From a virus, in IMG/VR virus record IMGVR_UViG_3300035698_002308, positions 1 to 25,734 of that record: a stretch of 25,734 nt of DNA; one strand, given 5' to 3'. Position numbers and translations under genes: made by a program. Shown piece after piece: positions 1 to 9,124 of this stretch (position 1 is its first letter; every line of letters starts with the position of its first letter). The notes under the pieces are model-generated. The model was not told where the DNA came from. It saw only the letters and a program-made list of their open reading frames with translations, and made no database searches.

Positions 1-21
1 AAAAAGTGAGATATTTATAAA

Positions 22-915
22 ATGAAGAAAATACCATTAAATGCAAAAATATTAAATATTACACATGTCGATCTTGATGGTTGTGGCAGTAGTATCGTGT
101 TGGGCAATGTATTTAAAAACATGACATATATATTTTCATCATTTTATAATATTGATGAAAAATTAGAAATTATTAATTATGATGATTATGATTATGTGTT
201 ATTAACAGACATTCATCCAACAGAAGAAAGATATCTTAAAATTTCTGATAAAATAATTATGATTGATCATCATCCATCTGATTTTCATGATCCTAAAAAT
301 ATGAGATATGTTATATCAGATAAAAATGTGTGCGCAACAGTATTAGTTAAATTTTTTGTTGAAAAAATGTATAATATTAAGTTGTCACACTTAGATAAAT
401 TAACAAAATTCATTAATGATTATGATATGTGGAATTTAAAGTATCCAGAAAGTAAAAAATTAAATGATTTAATGTTTTATAAATATAAACCATCAGAATT
501 TAGAGATAAATTCATGGGTGGTCGTGTTGAATTCACAAATGAAGAAGTGGTATTTTTAAAAGACTTAGATGATAAATTTGAAAAAACATATGAAGATATG
601 ATAGTAATTGATTTTAATACAATCAATGCTTGTGTTGTTTTTGAATCTGATTTTATGAATGAAATTGCTGATAGATTAATTAAAAAGGAGAATTATGATT
701 TAGTTGTTATTAAACATCCAAATAAGGGGAGATGTTCCCTTAGAAATGGTTCTGAAGAACTTAACATAGGTGAAGTACTTAATGACTTTGGTTGGGGTGG
801 TGGACATCCCAAAAGTGCTGGTATTTTTGTTAAAAATGATTTAGAATTTAAAAATAAAATGGAAACATTAGAACGACATTTATTTTCAAATTATGAAATG
901 ATAAGAAAAAAATAA
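22..915 (+). CDS. DHH-family phosphoesterase (NrnA/RecJ-like)
   Basis: Seen: 297 aa with the DHH superfamily signatures in order: THVDLDG near residues 14-20, an Asp at 63 (TDIHP), the name-giving DHH at 82-84, an Asp in NDYDMW near 130, and a C-terminal GGGHPKSAG near 259-267, which is the substrate-binding motif of the DHHA1 domain. Known: this family holds Mn-dependent nano-RNases/pAp phosphatases (NrnA), c-di-NMP phosphodiesterases and the RecJ exonuclease. At about 300 residues it has the two-domain NrnA size, not the longer RecJ form. It lies 13 bases upstream of the DNA polymerase gene, so a role in clearing short oligonucleotides or in DNA processing during replication is an inference. 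The ATG at 22 has only a poor purine-rich site upstream. The exact substrate cannot be told from sequence. Confidence 0.85.
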   Translation: MKKIPLNAKILNITHVDLDGCGSSIVLGNVFKNMTYIFSSFYNIDEKLEIINYDDYDYVLLTDIHPTEERYLKISDKIIMIDHHPSDFHDPKNMRYVISDKNVCATVLVKFFVEKMYNIKLSHLDKLTKFINDYDMWNLKYPESKKLNDLMFYKYKPSEFRDKFMGGRVEFTNEEVVFLKDLDDKFEKTYEDMIVIDFNTINACVVFESDFMNEIADRLIKKENYDLVVIKHPNKGRCSLRNGSEELNIGEVLNDFGWGGGHPKSAGIFVKNDLEFKNKMETLERHLFSNYEMIRKK

Positions 916-928
916 AAGGAAAACAATA

Positions 929-3574
929 ATGGGATTTAGAAAAATTTATTATAATAAATTTAATAATTTTATTCATCTGTGGGAAACTATAGATGGAAAA
1001 AATAAAAAGATTGCAATAACACCAAATATTGAATATTACATCCCAGACAATACTGGAAAATCAGAAAAAAAAGACATTTGGGGAAATTCTGTTCGTTTAC
1101 AAACTTCTAAAACAATAAAGGATATGAAGAATTTTGTAGAATTTTCAAAAATCAAAACTTGTGAGGTATCCATATCAGAAGATGTTAAATTTTTACAAAA
1201 AAGATATCTTAATGAACAATTAGATGTAAATATGGGTGATTTTCAAATTGCAACAATAGATATAGAGCTTAAATCTGGAAAAGTATTTCCACAAAACATT
1301 TCAGACATAGTACCATACGAAATTAATTTAATAAGTGTTCATTATTCAAAAAAAGATGAAGTTATAACATATGGCACACAAGAATACACTGGTAATAGTA
1401 AATCAGTAAAAGAATATCATTATTTACCAGATGAAAGATCGATGCTTGAAAAATTCATATTAGATTTTAGAAAAAAAAGTGTGGATATACTTACAGGATG
1501 GAATATAAAATTATTTGATATACCGTACATCATTAATCGTTGTAAAAAACTCAATATAATATTAACATTATCACCATTAAACATTTATAATGATATTAAA
1601 GTTAGAAATTTTGATAATAAAATAAATGCCTATGAAATTGCTGGAATATCAATTCTTGATGGATTAGAATCATATAAAAAATTCACATTTAAAAAACAAG
1701 TCAATTATAAATTAAATACTATAGGAATTGTTGAAACTGGACAAGGAAAACTTGAATTTGAAGGAAAAATAAATCAATTATATAAAACTGATTGGAATTT
1801 GTTTGTTGAATATAATATTCAAGATGTTTTATTAACAAAAGCTATTGAAGATAAAAAACAACTCATCCCTCTTATAGTTGGTTTTTGTTATGAAGCATTA
1901 ATACCTTTTGAAAGAGTATATTCAACAATTGCATTAGTTACAGGATATTTTATTCATTATTTACATAAAAAAAACATTATGTTTCCTGATCCATTAGATA
2001 CTCATAAAGAAGCATACCCTGGAGGTTATGTATATGCAAAACCAGGATTGTTTCAGTATTTATTATCATATGATGTTGAATCTGAATATCCACACATGAT
2101 TATGATGTATAATATTTCACCAGAAACATTAGTATATAAACCAACAAACACAGAAGGTTTAATAAAAACACCAGCTTCTAAACTTTACGAATGTGAAACA
2201 CCAAATGGACCATTTCAAATTTCAGGCATTTATTACCGTAAAGATAAAAAAGGCATTCTTCCAGAAATTGTTGAAAATATTTTTAATGAAAGAAAATACT
2301 TAAAGCAAAAATCAAGAGTTGCTGATGGCATTGAAAAAAAGCAAGATTTGAATGAAATATCAACAAACACATTTTTACCAATTGATTTTGTTGAACGTCT
2401 TGTAAATGAAATTAAAAATGAAGGATATTCAGCAACATATTATGAAAGTCAGCAGCAAATAAGAAAGAGAATCATTGTTTCTTTGTATGGTGTGTTAGGG
2501 AACCCACATTTTGCATTTTATAATTCTATAAATGCATCTGCTATTACAATTGGAGGAAGACATCTAATTAAATATCTTTCTAATGAAACAAATATGTACA
2601 TGAAAAATAATTGGCATAATAGTGCTTGGAAATATTTTCCAGAAATATGTAAAAATAAAACATTAGAACAATTAAAAGACGATGTAGTCGTTACTGTGGA
2701 TACAGATTCGTCATATATTTGTCTTGATGAAATAATAAAAGGATTTGGAATTAAATTTAAAGATAATGAACAGTTTAGACAATTTGCAAATATTTTTGAT
2801 AAAAGAGTTTTAAAACCTTTTTTTAAAAATAAACTTGATAAATACGTTCAACAATTTGATGTACCTCAAATGATTAATTTTAAAAGAGAAAAAATCATTC
2901 TTAAAAAGTTAACTATTAAGAAAAAAAAATATGCAGATTTAGTACTTGATGATGAAGGAAAAACAAAATATAGTGATGGCACATTATATACAGATAAACC
3001 TAAATTATCTAAAACTGGAATTGAAACTGTAAGAACAACTACACCAGAATTTTGTAAAGAATATTTAGATAAATTGTTAAGAAATATAATGGAAAAAACT
3101 GATATAAATGAAGTCACTGAGATGTTGGGCAATATTTATGACGATTTCTTTGATGAAAAAATTGAAAGAATCTCAAAATGTTGTTCAGTCAGAAATTATA
3201 GTAAATATGAATTTGATATGGATTCATTTTTAGAAAATGAGAAAATAATTTATCCAAAATATTTACCACAACACGTTAAAGCATCAGTTAATTATAATTA
3301 CTTGGTTGCTAAATATAATTTAAGTTTAGAAACTGTTGGTGATGGAACTGATATAAAAATGGTGTTTGTTCATCCTAATAATGAATTAGACACTGAAGTT
3401 ATTGGGTATATTGGTGAATTTCCAAAAGAATTCAAACATATATTCAAAATCAATAAAGAAAAACAATGGGAAAAACAATTTGAAATTATATTACAACGAT
3501 TTTACGATGTTGTTGGTTGGGGAAAAGTTAGTGTAGACACAATATGTTCAGATGGTTTTGTAAATTTTGTATAA
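929..3574 (+). CDS. 43: DNA polymerase, family B (T4 gp43 type)
   Basis: Replicative DNA polymerase with 3'-5' proofreading. Seen: 881 aa, close to T4 gp43 (898). Exonuclease motifs: Exo I TIDIEL with D111 and E113 (nearly the same numbering as D112/E114 of T4), Exo II NIKLFD with D197, Exo III YNIQD with D299. Polymerase motifs: A, YDVESEYPHM with D382; B, RKRIIVSLYG near residues 513-522; C, VDTDSSY with D591 and D593. All catalytic carboxylates are present, so the enzyme should be active. Start: ATG with AAAGGA about 9 bases upstream. It is followed 10 bases later by the UvsX gene, and the UvsX Shine-Dalgarno abuts its stop codon, which suggests co-transcription. I see no intein or intron in it. 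Confidence 0.97.
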   Translation: MGFRKIYYNKFNNFIHLWETIDGKNKKIAITPNIEYYIPDNTGKSEKKDIWGNSVRLQTSKTIKDMKNFVEFSKIKTCEVSISEDVKFLQKRYLNEQLDVNMGDFQIATIDIELKSGKVFPQNISDIVPYEINLISVHYSKKDEVITYGTQEYTGNSKSVKEYHYLPDERSMLEKFILDFRKKSVDILTGWNIKLFDIPYIINRCKKLNIILTLSPLNIYNDIKVRNFDNKINAYEIAGISILDGLESYKKFTFKKQVNYKLNTIGIVETGQGKLEFEGKINQLYKTDWNLFVEYNIQDVLLTKAIEDKKQLIPLIVGFCYEALIPFERVYSTIALVTGYFIHYLHKKNIMFPDPLDTHKEAYPGGYVYAKPGLFQYLLSYDVESEYPHMIMMYNISPETLVYKPTNTEGLIKTPASKLYECETPNGPFQISGIYYRKDKKGILPEIVENIFNERKYLKQKSRVADGIEKKQDLNEISTNTFLPIDFVERLVNEIKNEGYSATYYESQQQIRKRIIVSLYGVLGNPHFAFYNSINASAITIGGRHLIKYLSNETNMYMKNNWHNSAWKYFPEICKNKTLEQLKDDVVVTVDTDSSYICLDEIIKGFGIKFKDNEQFRQFANIFDKRVLKPFFKNKLDKYVQQFDVPQMINFKREKIILKKLTIKKKKYADLVLDDEGKTKYSDGTLYTDKPKLSKTGIETVRTTTPEFCKEYLDKLLRNIMEKTDINEVTEMLGNIYDDFFDEKIERISKCCSVRNYSKYEFDMDSFLENEKIIYPKYLPQHVKASVNYNYLVAKYNLSLETVGDGTDIKMVFVHPNNELDTEVIGYIGEFPKEFKHIFKINKEKQWEKQFEIILQRFYDVVGWGKVSVDTICSDGFVNFV

Positions 3575-3584
3575 GGAGAAAAAA

Positions 3585-4670
3585 ATGGCGAGAAAGAGTA
3601 TTTTTAGTTTAGCAAATAAAGATTCAAAAATTAAAGATATGATGGAAGATTGTTATCTTGATTTAGAAGAAGACACAACACCAGAATTTATTTCATCACA
3701 AGTTATGGCATTAAATTTATTATTTAGTGGAAAAATTAATGGTGGAATTCCAATTGGTAAAATGTCAATGATATCTGCTCCATCAATGTTGGGAAAAAGT
3801 TTAATTGGTTTATCATTTGTTCGTGAAGCTCAAAAAAAGGGAATGCAAGTCATTCTTATAGACACTGAACGAGCATTTAGCACAAAAACTGCAAAAATGT
3901 TTGATATTAATATGGATCATGATAAATTGTTTGTTTTTCAAGATAATAGTATTGAAAAATTAATAACATTCGTTCTTAACATCTTTGAAGGGATGACAAG
4001 AGAAGAACGTAAAAATACATTATGTGTAATGGACTCATGGGGAACTCTTATAACATCAAAAACCATTAAAGATGGTTTAGATGGTAGAGATGTCATGGAT
4101 ATGACTGATCCTAAGAAAAAGAATAAATTAGCAAATATCATCCTCAATACTAAAGGAACTTGGTTTATAATTAATCATGTTTATGATAATATTGGTGGTT
4201 TTGGTGAAATGCTTGCTATACCTGGTGGTAGAAAAATAATGTTTAACTGTGATTGTGTTGTTCTTGCAACATCAAGAGCAAAAGATAATAAAAATGCAGA
4301 AAAAGAACTTAAAGGTCACATCATATCTGCAAAAACTTATAAGTCAAGATATTCTAAAGAACAATCTAAGTTAAAATTTAAAATTAAACATAATGGTGGA
4401 CTTGATGTTTTTTATGGTATTCTTGATGATGCTGTTGATGGTGGATATGTGATTGAGGGAAAAGTTGGAAAATCTAAAGGTTATTTTAGAGCACATATTA
4501 AAGATGATTTACCAAAAAAAGAAATTAACATTTATAATTCAGAATTCTGGCTACCTATATTTAATGATACAGATTTTAAAAAATATTTAGAAAATAAATA
4601 TACATTTGATGTCGGGTCAGATATATTAAAACAAGAAAAAGACATTGACAAATTAATGAAGAAGAAATAG
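3585..4670 (+). CDS. uvsX: UvsX-like RecA-family recombinase
   Basis: Strand-exchange recombinase that drives recombination-dependent replication and repair in T4-type phages. Seen: 361 aa from the ATG at 3585, chosen because AAGGAG at 3573-3578 sits at ideal distance; a TTG six codons earlier lies inside that site's own leader and is rejected. The RecA core shows Walker A as SAPSMLGKS (residues 64-72), a following IDTERAF segment near 92-98 (the RecA catalytic-Glu region), and Walker B as LCVMDSWGTL. The Walker A differs from the RecA GPESSGKT form, which is usual for UvsX. The C-terminus is rich in Lys and Asp. It sits between polymerase and helicase, 11 bases before the latter, as part of one replication operon. 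Confidence 0.92.
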   Translation: MARKSIFSLANKDSKIKDMMEDCYLDLEEDTTPEFISSQVMALNLLFSGKINGGIPIGKMSMISAPSMLGKSLIGLSFVREAQKKGMQVILIDTERAFSTKTAKMFDINMDHDKLFVFQDNSIEKLITFVLNIFEGMTREERKNTLCVMDSWGTLITSKTIKDGLDGRDVMDMTDPKKKNKLANIILNTKGTWFIINHVYDNIGGFGEMLAIPGGRKIMFNCDCVVLATSRAKDNKNAEKELKGHIISAKTYKSRYSKEQSKLKFKIKHNGGLDVFYGILDDAVDGGYVIEGKVGKSKGYFRAHIKDDLPKKEINIYNSEFWLPIFNDTDFKKYLENKYTFDVGSDILKQEKDIDKLMKKK

Positions 4671-4681
4671 GAGATATTTGA

Positions 4682-6094
4682 ATGTCAGAAGACATGAAAT
4701 TTTATGAGGATTTGTTAATAAAATTTCTTTATATAAAAAAATCAGTGAGAGAAAAAATAATACCAATTCTCTCACCTGATATTTTTGATAGAGATGAAAA
4801 TAAAGAAATTGTAAATCATATGCTTGCGTTTTTGGATAAATATGATAAATTTCCAAAAGCACATGAATCATTATTAAAATTAAAAGAAAAACATAGAACA
4901 CATTTACGTGATGTTGTAATGATGATTGATTCTGATAAATATGATGATGATTTATTACTTGATGAATTGGAAATGTTAATTCGGGGAAAAATGATATCCA
5001 ATGTGTGCTATAGTACTATATTATCTTTAGATGATGACGATGATGATAAAAAAGAAAAATTTGATGCACCAGATAAATTAAGAGAAGCTTTTGCATTCTC
5101 ATTTGATCAAAAGATTGGTTTAGATTTATTTAATTCTGAAGATAGAATGTATGATTTTTTACATGAAAAAAAACATATAGTACCTACAAATATACAAAAA
5201 TTTAATGAAGAAATAGATGGAGGTATACATAACAAATCATTAACTTTATTTTTAGCTGAAACAAATATGGGAAAATCTTTAGTTATGTCATCATTAGCTG
5301 TTGGTAATGTTTTAGCCAATAAAAATGTCTTATATATTTCATGTGAGTTGTCTGAAAATAAAACAGGTGAAAGAATGCTTGCAAATGTGTGGGACATACC
5401 TATGAATGATTTAAAAGCAATCCCTAAAAATAGATTTCATAGAAAATATGAAGAATTAAAAAATAATTTTCAAAAAAGAGTTGTTGTTAGAGAATATCCA
5501 CCAAAAGCTATAAATGCCAATACTATAAGAAACCTTTTAAAGGAATTAGAATTAAAAAAATTTATACCAGATATAATTTATATTGATCAAATAGGAAATA
5601 TGAATTCTAATTATCGAGTACGTGCAGATAGCACATACACTGAAATGGGTAGAGTTACTCAAGAAGTCCGTGGTGTCGCTATTGAATATGATAAACCTAT
5701 TGTGTCTGCTATACAAACTAATAGATCTGGATTCGGTTCATCAGAAATTGATTTAACAAATACAGGAGATTCTCTTGGTTTTGTACAAACTGCTGATATC
5801 GTTGTTGCTATCACACAATCAGAAGAATTAAGAAATCAAGGAAAATTTATATGGTCAATATTAAAGAACAGATATGGTATTAATAAAACAAAAATTACTG
5901 TTAATGTTATTTTTGAAAAAATGAAAGTGTATGATGATGAAGATGCTATTACTGAAAAACAATATGGTGATGAAAAGTTACCTGAAACTACAAATGAAAA
6001 AAAAGAAAAAATAAAAAATGCGATGTCAATGATTGACAATATTGAAAATAAAGATTTCACTAAAAAAGAAAAAAAAATAATTGATTGGGAATAG
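4682..6094 (+). CDS. 41: Replicative DNA helicase (DnaB/T4 gp41 type)
   Basis: Hexameric 5'-3' replicative helicase. Seen: 470 aa (T4 gp41 is 475). An N-terminal helical region of about 150 residues precedes the RecA-like motor, with Walker A AETNMGKS at residues 191-198, Walker B IIYIDQIGNM near 299-308, a Gln/Arg-rich segment AIQTNRSGFG near 344-353 (DnaB H3/H4 region), and a KNRYG motif near 397 typical of the DnaB arginine finger. Start ATG at 4682 preceded by TAGGAG, which overlaps the UvsX stop. The tail is very acidic and lysine-rich. It would act with the primase at 8117 and, by analogy with T4, with a helicase loader; no clear loader gene is seen, though the unknown gene at 6491 is a candidate. 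Confidence 0.95.
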   Translation: MSEDMKFYEDLLIKFLYIKKSVREKIIPILSPDIFDRDENKEIVNHMLAFLDKYDKFPKAHESLLKLKEKHRTHLRDVVMMIDSDKYDDDLLLDELEMLIRGKMISNVCYSTILSLDDDDDDKKEKFDAPDKLREAFAFSFDQKIGLDLFNSEDRMYDFLHEKKHIVPTNIQKFNEEIDGGIHNKSLTLFLAETNMGKSLVMSSLAVGNVLANKNVLYISCELSENKTGERMLANVWDIPMNDLKAIPKNRFHRKYEELKNNFQKRVVVREYPPKAINANTIRNLLKELELKKFIPDIIYIDQIGNMNSNYRVRADSTYTEMGRVTQEVRGVAIEYDKPIVSAIQTNRSGFGSSEIDLTNTGDSLGFVQTADIVVAITQSEELRNQGKFIWSILKNRYGINKTKITVNVIFEKMKVYDDEDAITEKQYGDEKLPETTNEKKEKIKNAMSMIDNIENKDFTKKEKKIIDWE

Positions 6095-6104
6095 GAGAGA
6101 TACA

Positions 6105-6485
6105 ATGTCTGAAAGAATGGATATGATACCAAAAGAATTACACATTTCTAAATCTGAAGATAACATGATTAATGATATTCAAAAAACACACTTTTTTCAT
6201 GTATTAAAAGAAAATGGATTTGCATATGAAAGTTTAAAAGTGATATTTGAAAGTGAAATATACACTTATGATATTCAAAATGATTTAAATATACTTTTAA
6301 GAAAAATTAAAAAAACACACAATATGGATTTGTCAGATTCTGTTTTATTTCTTGAAGAATTTACTCGAATTAAAAAGATTTTATATTTTCTTGATGGTGA
6401 ATCTAAATGGATAATTAAAAATGAATTGTCAGAAAAAAATAATATTGAACTTGAAACAAATGAAGTATATAAAATATTAAATTAA
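6105..6485 (+). CDS. Hypothetical protein, 126 aa
   Basis: Not recognised. Start set at ATG 6105 because AGGAGAG lies 6-12 bases upstream; a TTG at 6081 would overlap the helicase gene for no gain. The protein is mostly predicted helical, charged (many Lys, Glu, Asp), with no cysteine, membrane segment or signal peptide. It directly follows the helicase and is followed 5 bases later by another unknown gene, so it is probably co-transcribed with the replisome genes. A replisome accessory role is only inferred from position. Confidence 0.7.
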   Translation: MSERMDMIPKELHISKSEDNMINDIQKTHFFHVLKENGFAYESLKVIFESEIYTYDIQNDLNILLRKIKKTHNMDLSDSVLFLEEFTRIKKILYFLDGESKWIIKNELSEKNNIELETNEVYKILN

Positions 6486-6490
6486 AAATT

Positions 6491-7186
6491 ATGAATAATT
6501 CATCACTATTAATATATTCAATTTTAAAAAATTTAGAAAAATTAACATTTTCTGTTCTTAAAATTGGTAATAAACTTGAAAAAGAAAAAGAAAAAATAAA
6601 AAAAACCAATGAAGGAACATTATCATGGCTTAATAGTTCAAAAATGATCAATAAATATAATCAACAATTAATTGATAATATGAATATTAAAAACATTAAA
6701 GATTCAATTTTTAAAATAAATTCAATCTGTAATTTTAATAGAACCAATAAAAATTTAATTAACCGATGTAAAACATTTTATAATGATATAGAAAATGGAT
6801 ATTATACTCATAATGATTTTATAATATCTTATTTACATGAAGCTTTATTTGTTGATAAACATACATTGATTAAATTAAATAAAAAAAGAATTAAAGAAAT
6901 TAAAAAAACATTGACAGCAAAACAATTTAATATTGATAAAGAATTTCTATTATCAATTAATAAATCACCTAATAATATTGATTATCATGAATTTTTTAAA
7001 ATTAATAATGATGGTAAAAACATAATTTATGATTTAATTAAAAATGAATACATAACGACAATATTTTATTTGTTTTTTTATAGAAAATACTTGACAAACA
7101 CACGAGAAAATATTAACTTTAATACATGTAAAGAATATCTCCATTTTGAGAGAATTCTAAATATAATTTTAAAATATTTAAATTAA
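6491..7186 (+). CDS. Hypothetical protein, 231 aa; possible gp59-like helicase loader
   Basis: Not recognised with confidence. 231 aa, strongly basic, Asn/Lys/Ile rich and predicted almost wholly helical; an early coiled-coil-like stretch of Lys and Glu lies near residues 24-40. The size and helical make-up resemble the T4 helicase loader gp59 (217 aa), and the C-terminal part (EFF..N..., then ERILNIILKYL) is faintly reminiscent of the gp59 C-terminus, but the N-terminal gp59 signature is not visible. In T4 gene 59 is next to gene 32; here the ssDNA-binding protein gene starts 16 bases downstream, which is the main argument. No good Shine-Dalgarno precedes its ATG, so translation may be coupled to the gene ending at 6485. 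Confidence 0.65.
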   Translation: MNNSSLLIYSILKNLEKLTFSVLKIGNKLEKEKEKIKKTNEGTLSWLNSSKMINKYNQQLIDNMNIKNIKDSIFKINSICNFNRTNKNLINRCKTFYNDIENGYYTHNDFIISYLHEALFVDKHTLIKLNKKRIKEIKKTLTAKQFNIDKEFLLSINKSPNNIDYHEFFKINNDGKNIIYDLIKNEYITTIFYLFFYRKYLTNTRENINFNTCKEYLHFERILNIILKYLN

Positions 7187-7202
7187 ATTTTTGGAGGATA
7201 AA

Positions 7203-8060
7203 ATGCCTAAATTTAAAAAAGATTGGTCAGAAGTTGTAAAGCAAATCAAAGAAGATGGCAAGGGTGGAAATTATAAAGATGTGCGCCTTTATAAACCAGA
7301 CACAGATGATGATGGAACAGCAAAGGTTATTTTGCGTTTCCTTCCTGCTCCTGATGTAGATGTACCTTTTGTGGGTAAATACATGCATTATTTTAGAGGT
7401 GTAGGTGGTTGGTTTGTTGATAATTGTCCAACATCATTGAATGAATCATGCCCAGTATGTGAAGATAATAGTAAAAGATGGGATGAAGAAGAAGAATATA
7501 TTAGAAAGCGTGGAGGTCTTAGAAAACTTAGCTATTATTCAAATATTCTTGTTGTTGAAGATAAAAAAACCCCAAGTAATGAAGGCAAAGTTTGGTTATT
7601 TAAATTCGGTAAAAGAATTTATGATAAAATATTGGATGCAATTAAAGAAGGATCAATACCATTTGATGAAGATGCTGGTGTTAATTTTATTTTTAAAATT
7701 AAAAATATAAAGGTTGGAAGTGAAACTATGCCAAGTTATGACACTTCTCATTTTTCAGAAACAGAATCAAGTCTTCTTGACATTTGTAAAACTAAAAAAG
7801 CTGTTGATAAAGTTTTAACTGGATTATATCCATTAGCTGAATTTAAAGATCCAACACAATTCAAATCCTATGATGAACTTAAAGTAAGATTTAATAAAGT
7901 TGTTGGTGAAAAATCTACAGCACAAACTGTTACTGCTACTCAAGTTCAATCTGAAGTCAAATCGGATGAGGTTCCATCTAAAGATGAAGCATTTAATGAA
8001 GATGGTGTTTTTGTTGAAAAAGATGATAAAACATTCTTTGATAATATGAAAATAGAATAA
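7203..8060 (+). CDS. 32: Single-stranded DNA-binding protein (T4 gp32 type)
   Basis: Cooperative ssDNA-binding protein that coats template strands and organises the replisome. Seen: 285 aa from ATG 7203 with a strong GGAGGA at 7193-7198 (a TTG at 7191 is discarded). Zinc site H62, C75, C83, C86 matches the T4 gp32 H-C-C-C site in order and near-identical position. The OB-fold core with KLSYYSNILVVED and VWLFKFGKRIYDKI follows, and the C-terminal 30 residues are very acidic, ending in a Phe-containing stretch, as expected of the protein-interaction tail. The Shine-Dalgarno is the best in its region, fitting a highly expressed protein. A strong hairpin follows the stop. Confidence 0.93.
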   Translation: MPKFKKDWSEVVKQIKEDGKGGNYKDVRLYKPDTDDDGTAKVILRFLPAPDVDVPFVGKYMHYFRGVGGWFVDNCPTSLNESCPVCEDNSKRWDEEEEYIRKRGGLRKLSYYSNILVVEDKKTPSNEGKVWLFKFGKRIYDKILDAIKEGSIPFDEDAGVNFIFKIKNIKVGSETMPSYDTSHFSETESSLLDICKTKKAVDKVLTGLYPLAEFKDPTQFKSYDELKVRFNKVVGEKSTAQTVTATQVQSEVKSDEVPSKDEAFNEDGVFVEKDDKTFFDNMKIE

Positions 8061-8070
8061 GTTTAATTTA

Positions 8071-8101
8071 GGAAGGGGAGAATAATTTATTTTCTCCTTC
8101 C
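8071..8101 (+). terminator. Strong hairpin after the ssDNA-binding protein gene
   Basis: Left arm 8071-8082 (GGAAGGGGAGAA) pairs with 8090-8101 (TTTTCTCCTTCC): 12 pairs, two of them G-U, around a 7-base loop. No T-run follows, so it is not a classical intrinsic terminator. It may protect the 3' end of the ssDNA-binding protein message, be a processing site, or affect access to the primase ribosome site at 8104-8109. Confidence 0.6.
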
Positions 8102-8116
8102 ATAAAGGATTTTTTA

Positions 8117-9115
8117 ATGGCATATGTTGATTTAGAAAGACAATTATTAATTGAATTAGAAGTGAAAAATATTTTAACAACTCATTTTTCTGATGTTTAT
8201 TTTTCTGGATCTTCGTATAATTTTAGATGTAACGTTTGTGGTGATAGTAAATATAGTAAATTAAAAAAAAGAGGGCACATATATACAAATAGCACACCTT
8301 GGATGTATCATTGCTTTAATTGTAATGTATCAATGCCTGTCGAGTTTTGGTTACAAACACATTTTCCTTTTGAATATAATGCTATGTGTAAAGAATTGAC
8401 AAAATCAAAAATGTCTAATGGGTGTGATGTTGATCATTTAAGAAAAAAAATTAACAAAATAAAAATTAAAAAATTAGAAAAGAAATTTGATGAAAAAAAA
8501 GATATTAGTTTTTTTAAAAATATTAAAAAATATCCACATTTGGTTGATTATTGCAAAAAAAGATTAATCTCAGAATCAATTTATTCAAAATGGTATTATG
8601 CTGATGGTGGATTTTATAAAAATAGATTAATTATTCCTTTTTATGATAATAATAATAAAATTTATTACTTTCAAGGCAGAGATTTGAATAAAAATAGTGA
8701 TTGTAAATATTTATCTCGTATGGGTGAAAAATTAAATTCAATTTATAATTATTATAATGTTGATAAATCAAAACCAGTTATAATTCTTGAAGGTCCAATT
8801 GATTCATCATTTATTATAAATAGTATTGGGATGACAGGATTAAAAGATAAAACTAAATTATTAGAAGCATTTCCTTTTAAATATTATTTACTTGACAATG
8901 ATAAAAGTGGACGTGATAAATCATTATCATTATTACAAAATGGTAATTATGTTTTTAATTGGAAATTATTTTTAAAAGATTATCCATGTACAAGAGATAT
9001 AAAGGATGTTAATGATTTTATTAAATATAATGCAAACAATATAAGAGAATTGACATTTGAATTTTTAAAAAAATACTTTACAAATAATGTTAATTTTAAA
9101 GTATTTTTTATTTAG
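8117..9115 (+). CDS. 61: DNA primase (T4 gp61 type, TOPRIM)
   Basis: Makes RNA primers for lagging-strand synthesis together with the helicase. Seen: 332 aa (T4 gp61 is 342). N-terminal zinc-binding domain with C38, C41, C66, C69 (CNVCGD ... CFNCN). A middle segment with GGFYKNRLIIPFYD resembles the DnaG-type core, followed by the TOPRIM signature: ILEGPIDS (catalytic Glu) and LLDNDKSGRD (DxD). Start ATG 8117 with AAAGGA upstream. The gene is 9 bases from the RuvC-like nuclease gene and follows a hairpin that separates it from the ssDNA-binding protein gene. Confidence 0.93.
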   Translation: MAYVDLERQLLIELEVKNILTTHFSDVYFSGSSYNFRCNVCGDSKYSKLKKRGHIYTNSTPWMYHCFNCNVSMPVEFWLQTHFPFEYNAMCKELTKSKMSNGCDVDHLRKKINKIKIKKLEKKFDEKKDISFFKNIKKYPHLVDYCKKRLISESIYSKWYYADGGFYKNRLIIPFYDNNNKIYYFQGRDLNKNSDCKYLSRMGEKLNSIYNYYNVDKSKPVIILEGPIDSSFIINSIGMTGLKDKTKLLEAFPFKYYLLDNDKSGRDKSLSLLQNGNYVFNWKLFLKDYPCTRDIKDVNDFIKYNANNIRELTFEFLKKYFTNNVNFKVFFI

Positions 9116-9124
9116 GAGATAATT

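Noticed and set aside
2866-3132. Minus-strand ORFs inside the polymerase and other genes
   Set aside because: They are antisense shadows of strongly supported + strand genes, with no ribosome sites and hydrophobic, low-complexity products.
7091-7116. TTGACA followed by TATTAA inside the gene at 6491
   Set aside because: The spacer is only 14 bases and the site is well inside a coding region; the TATAAT at 7162 has no -35 at the right distance.
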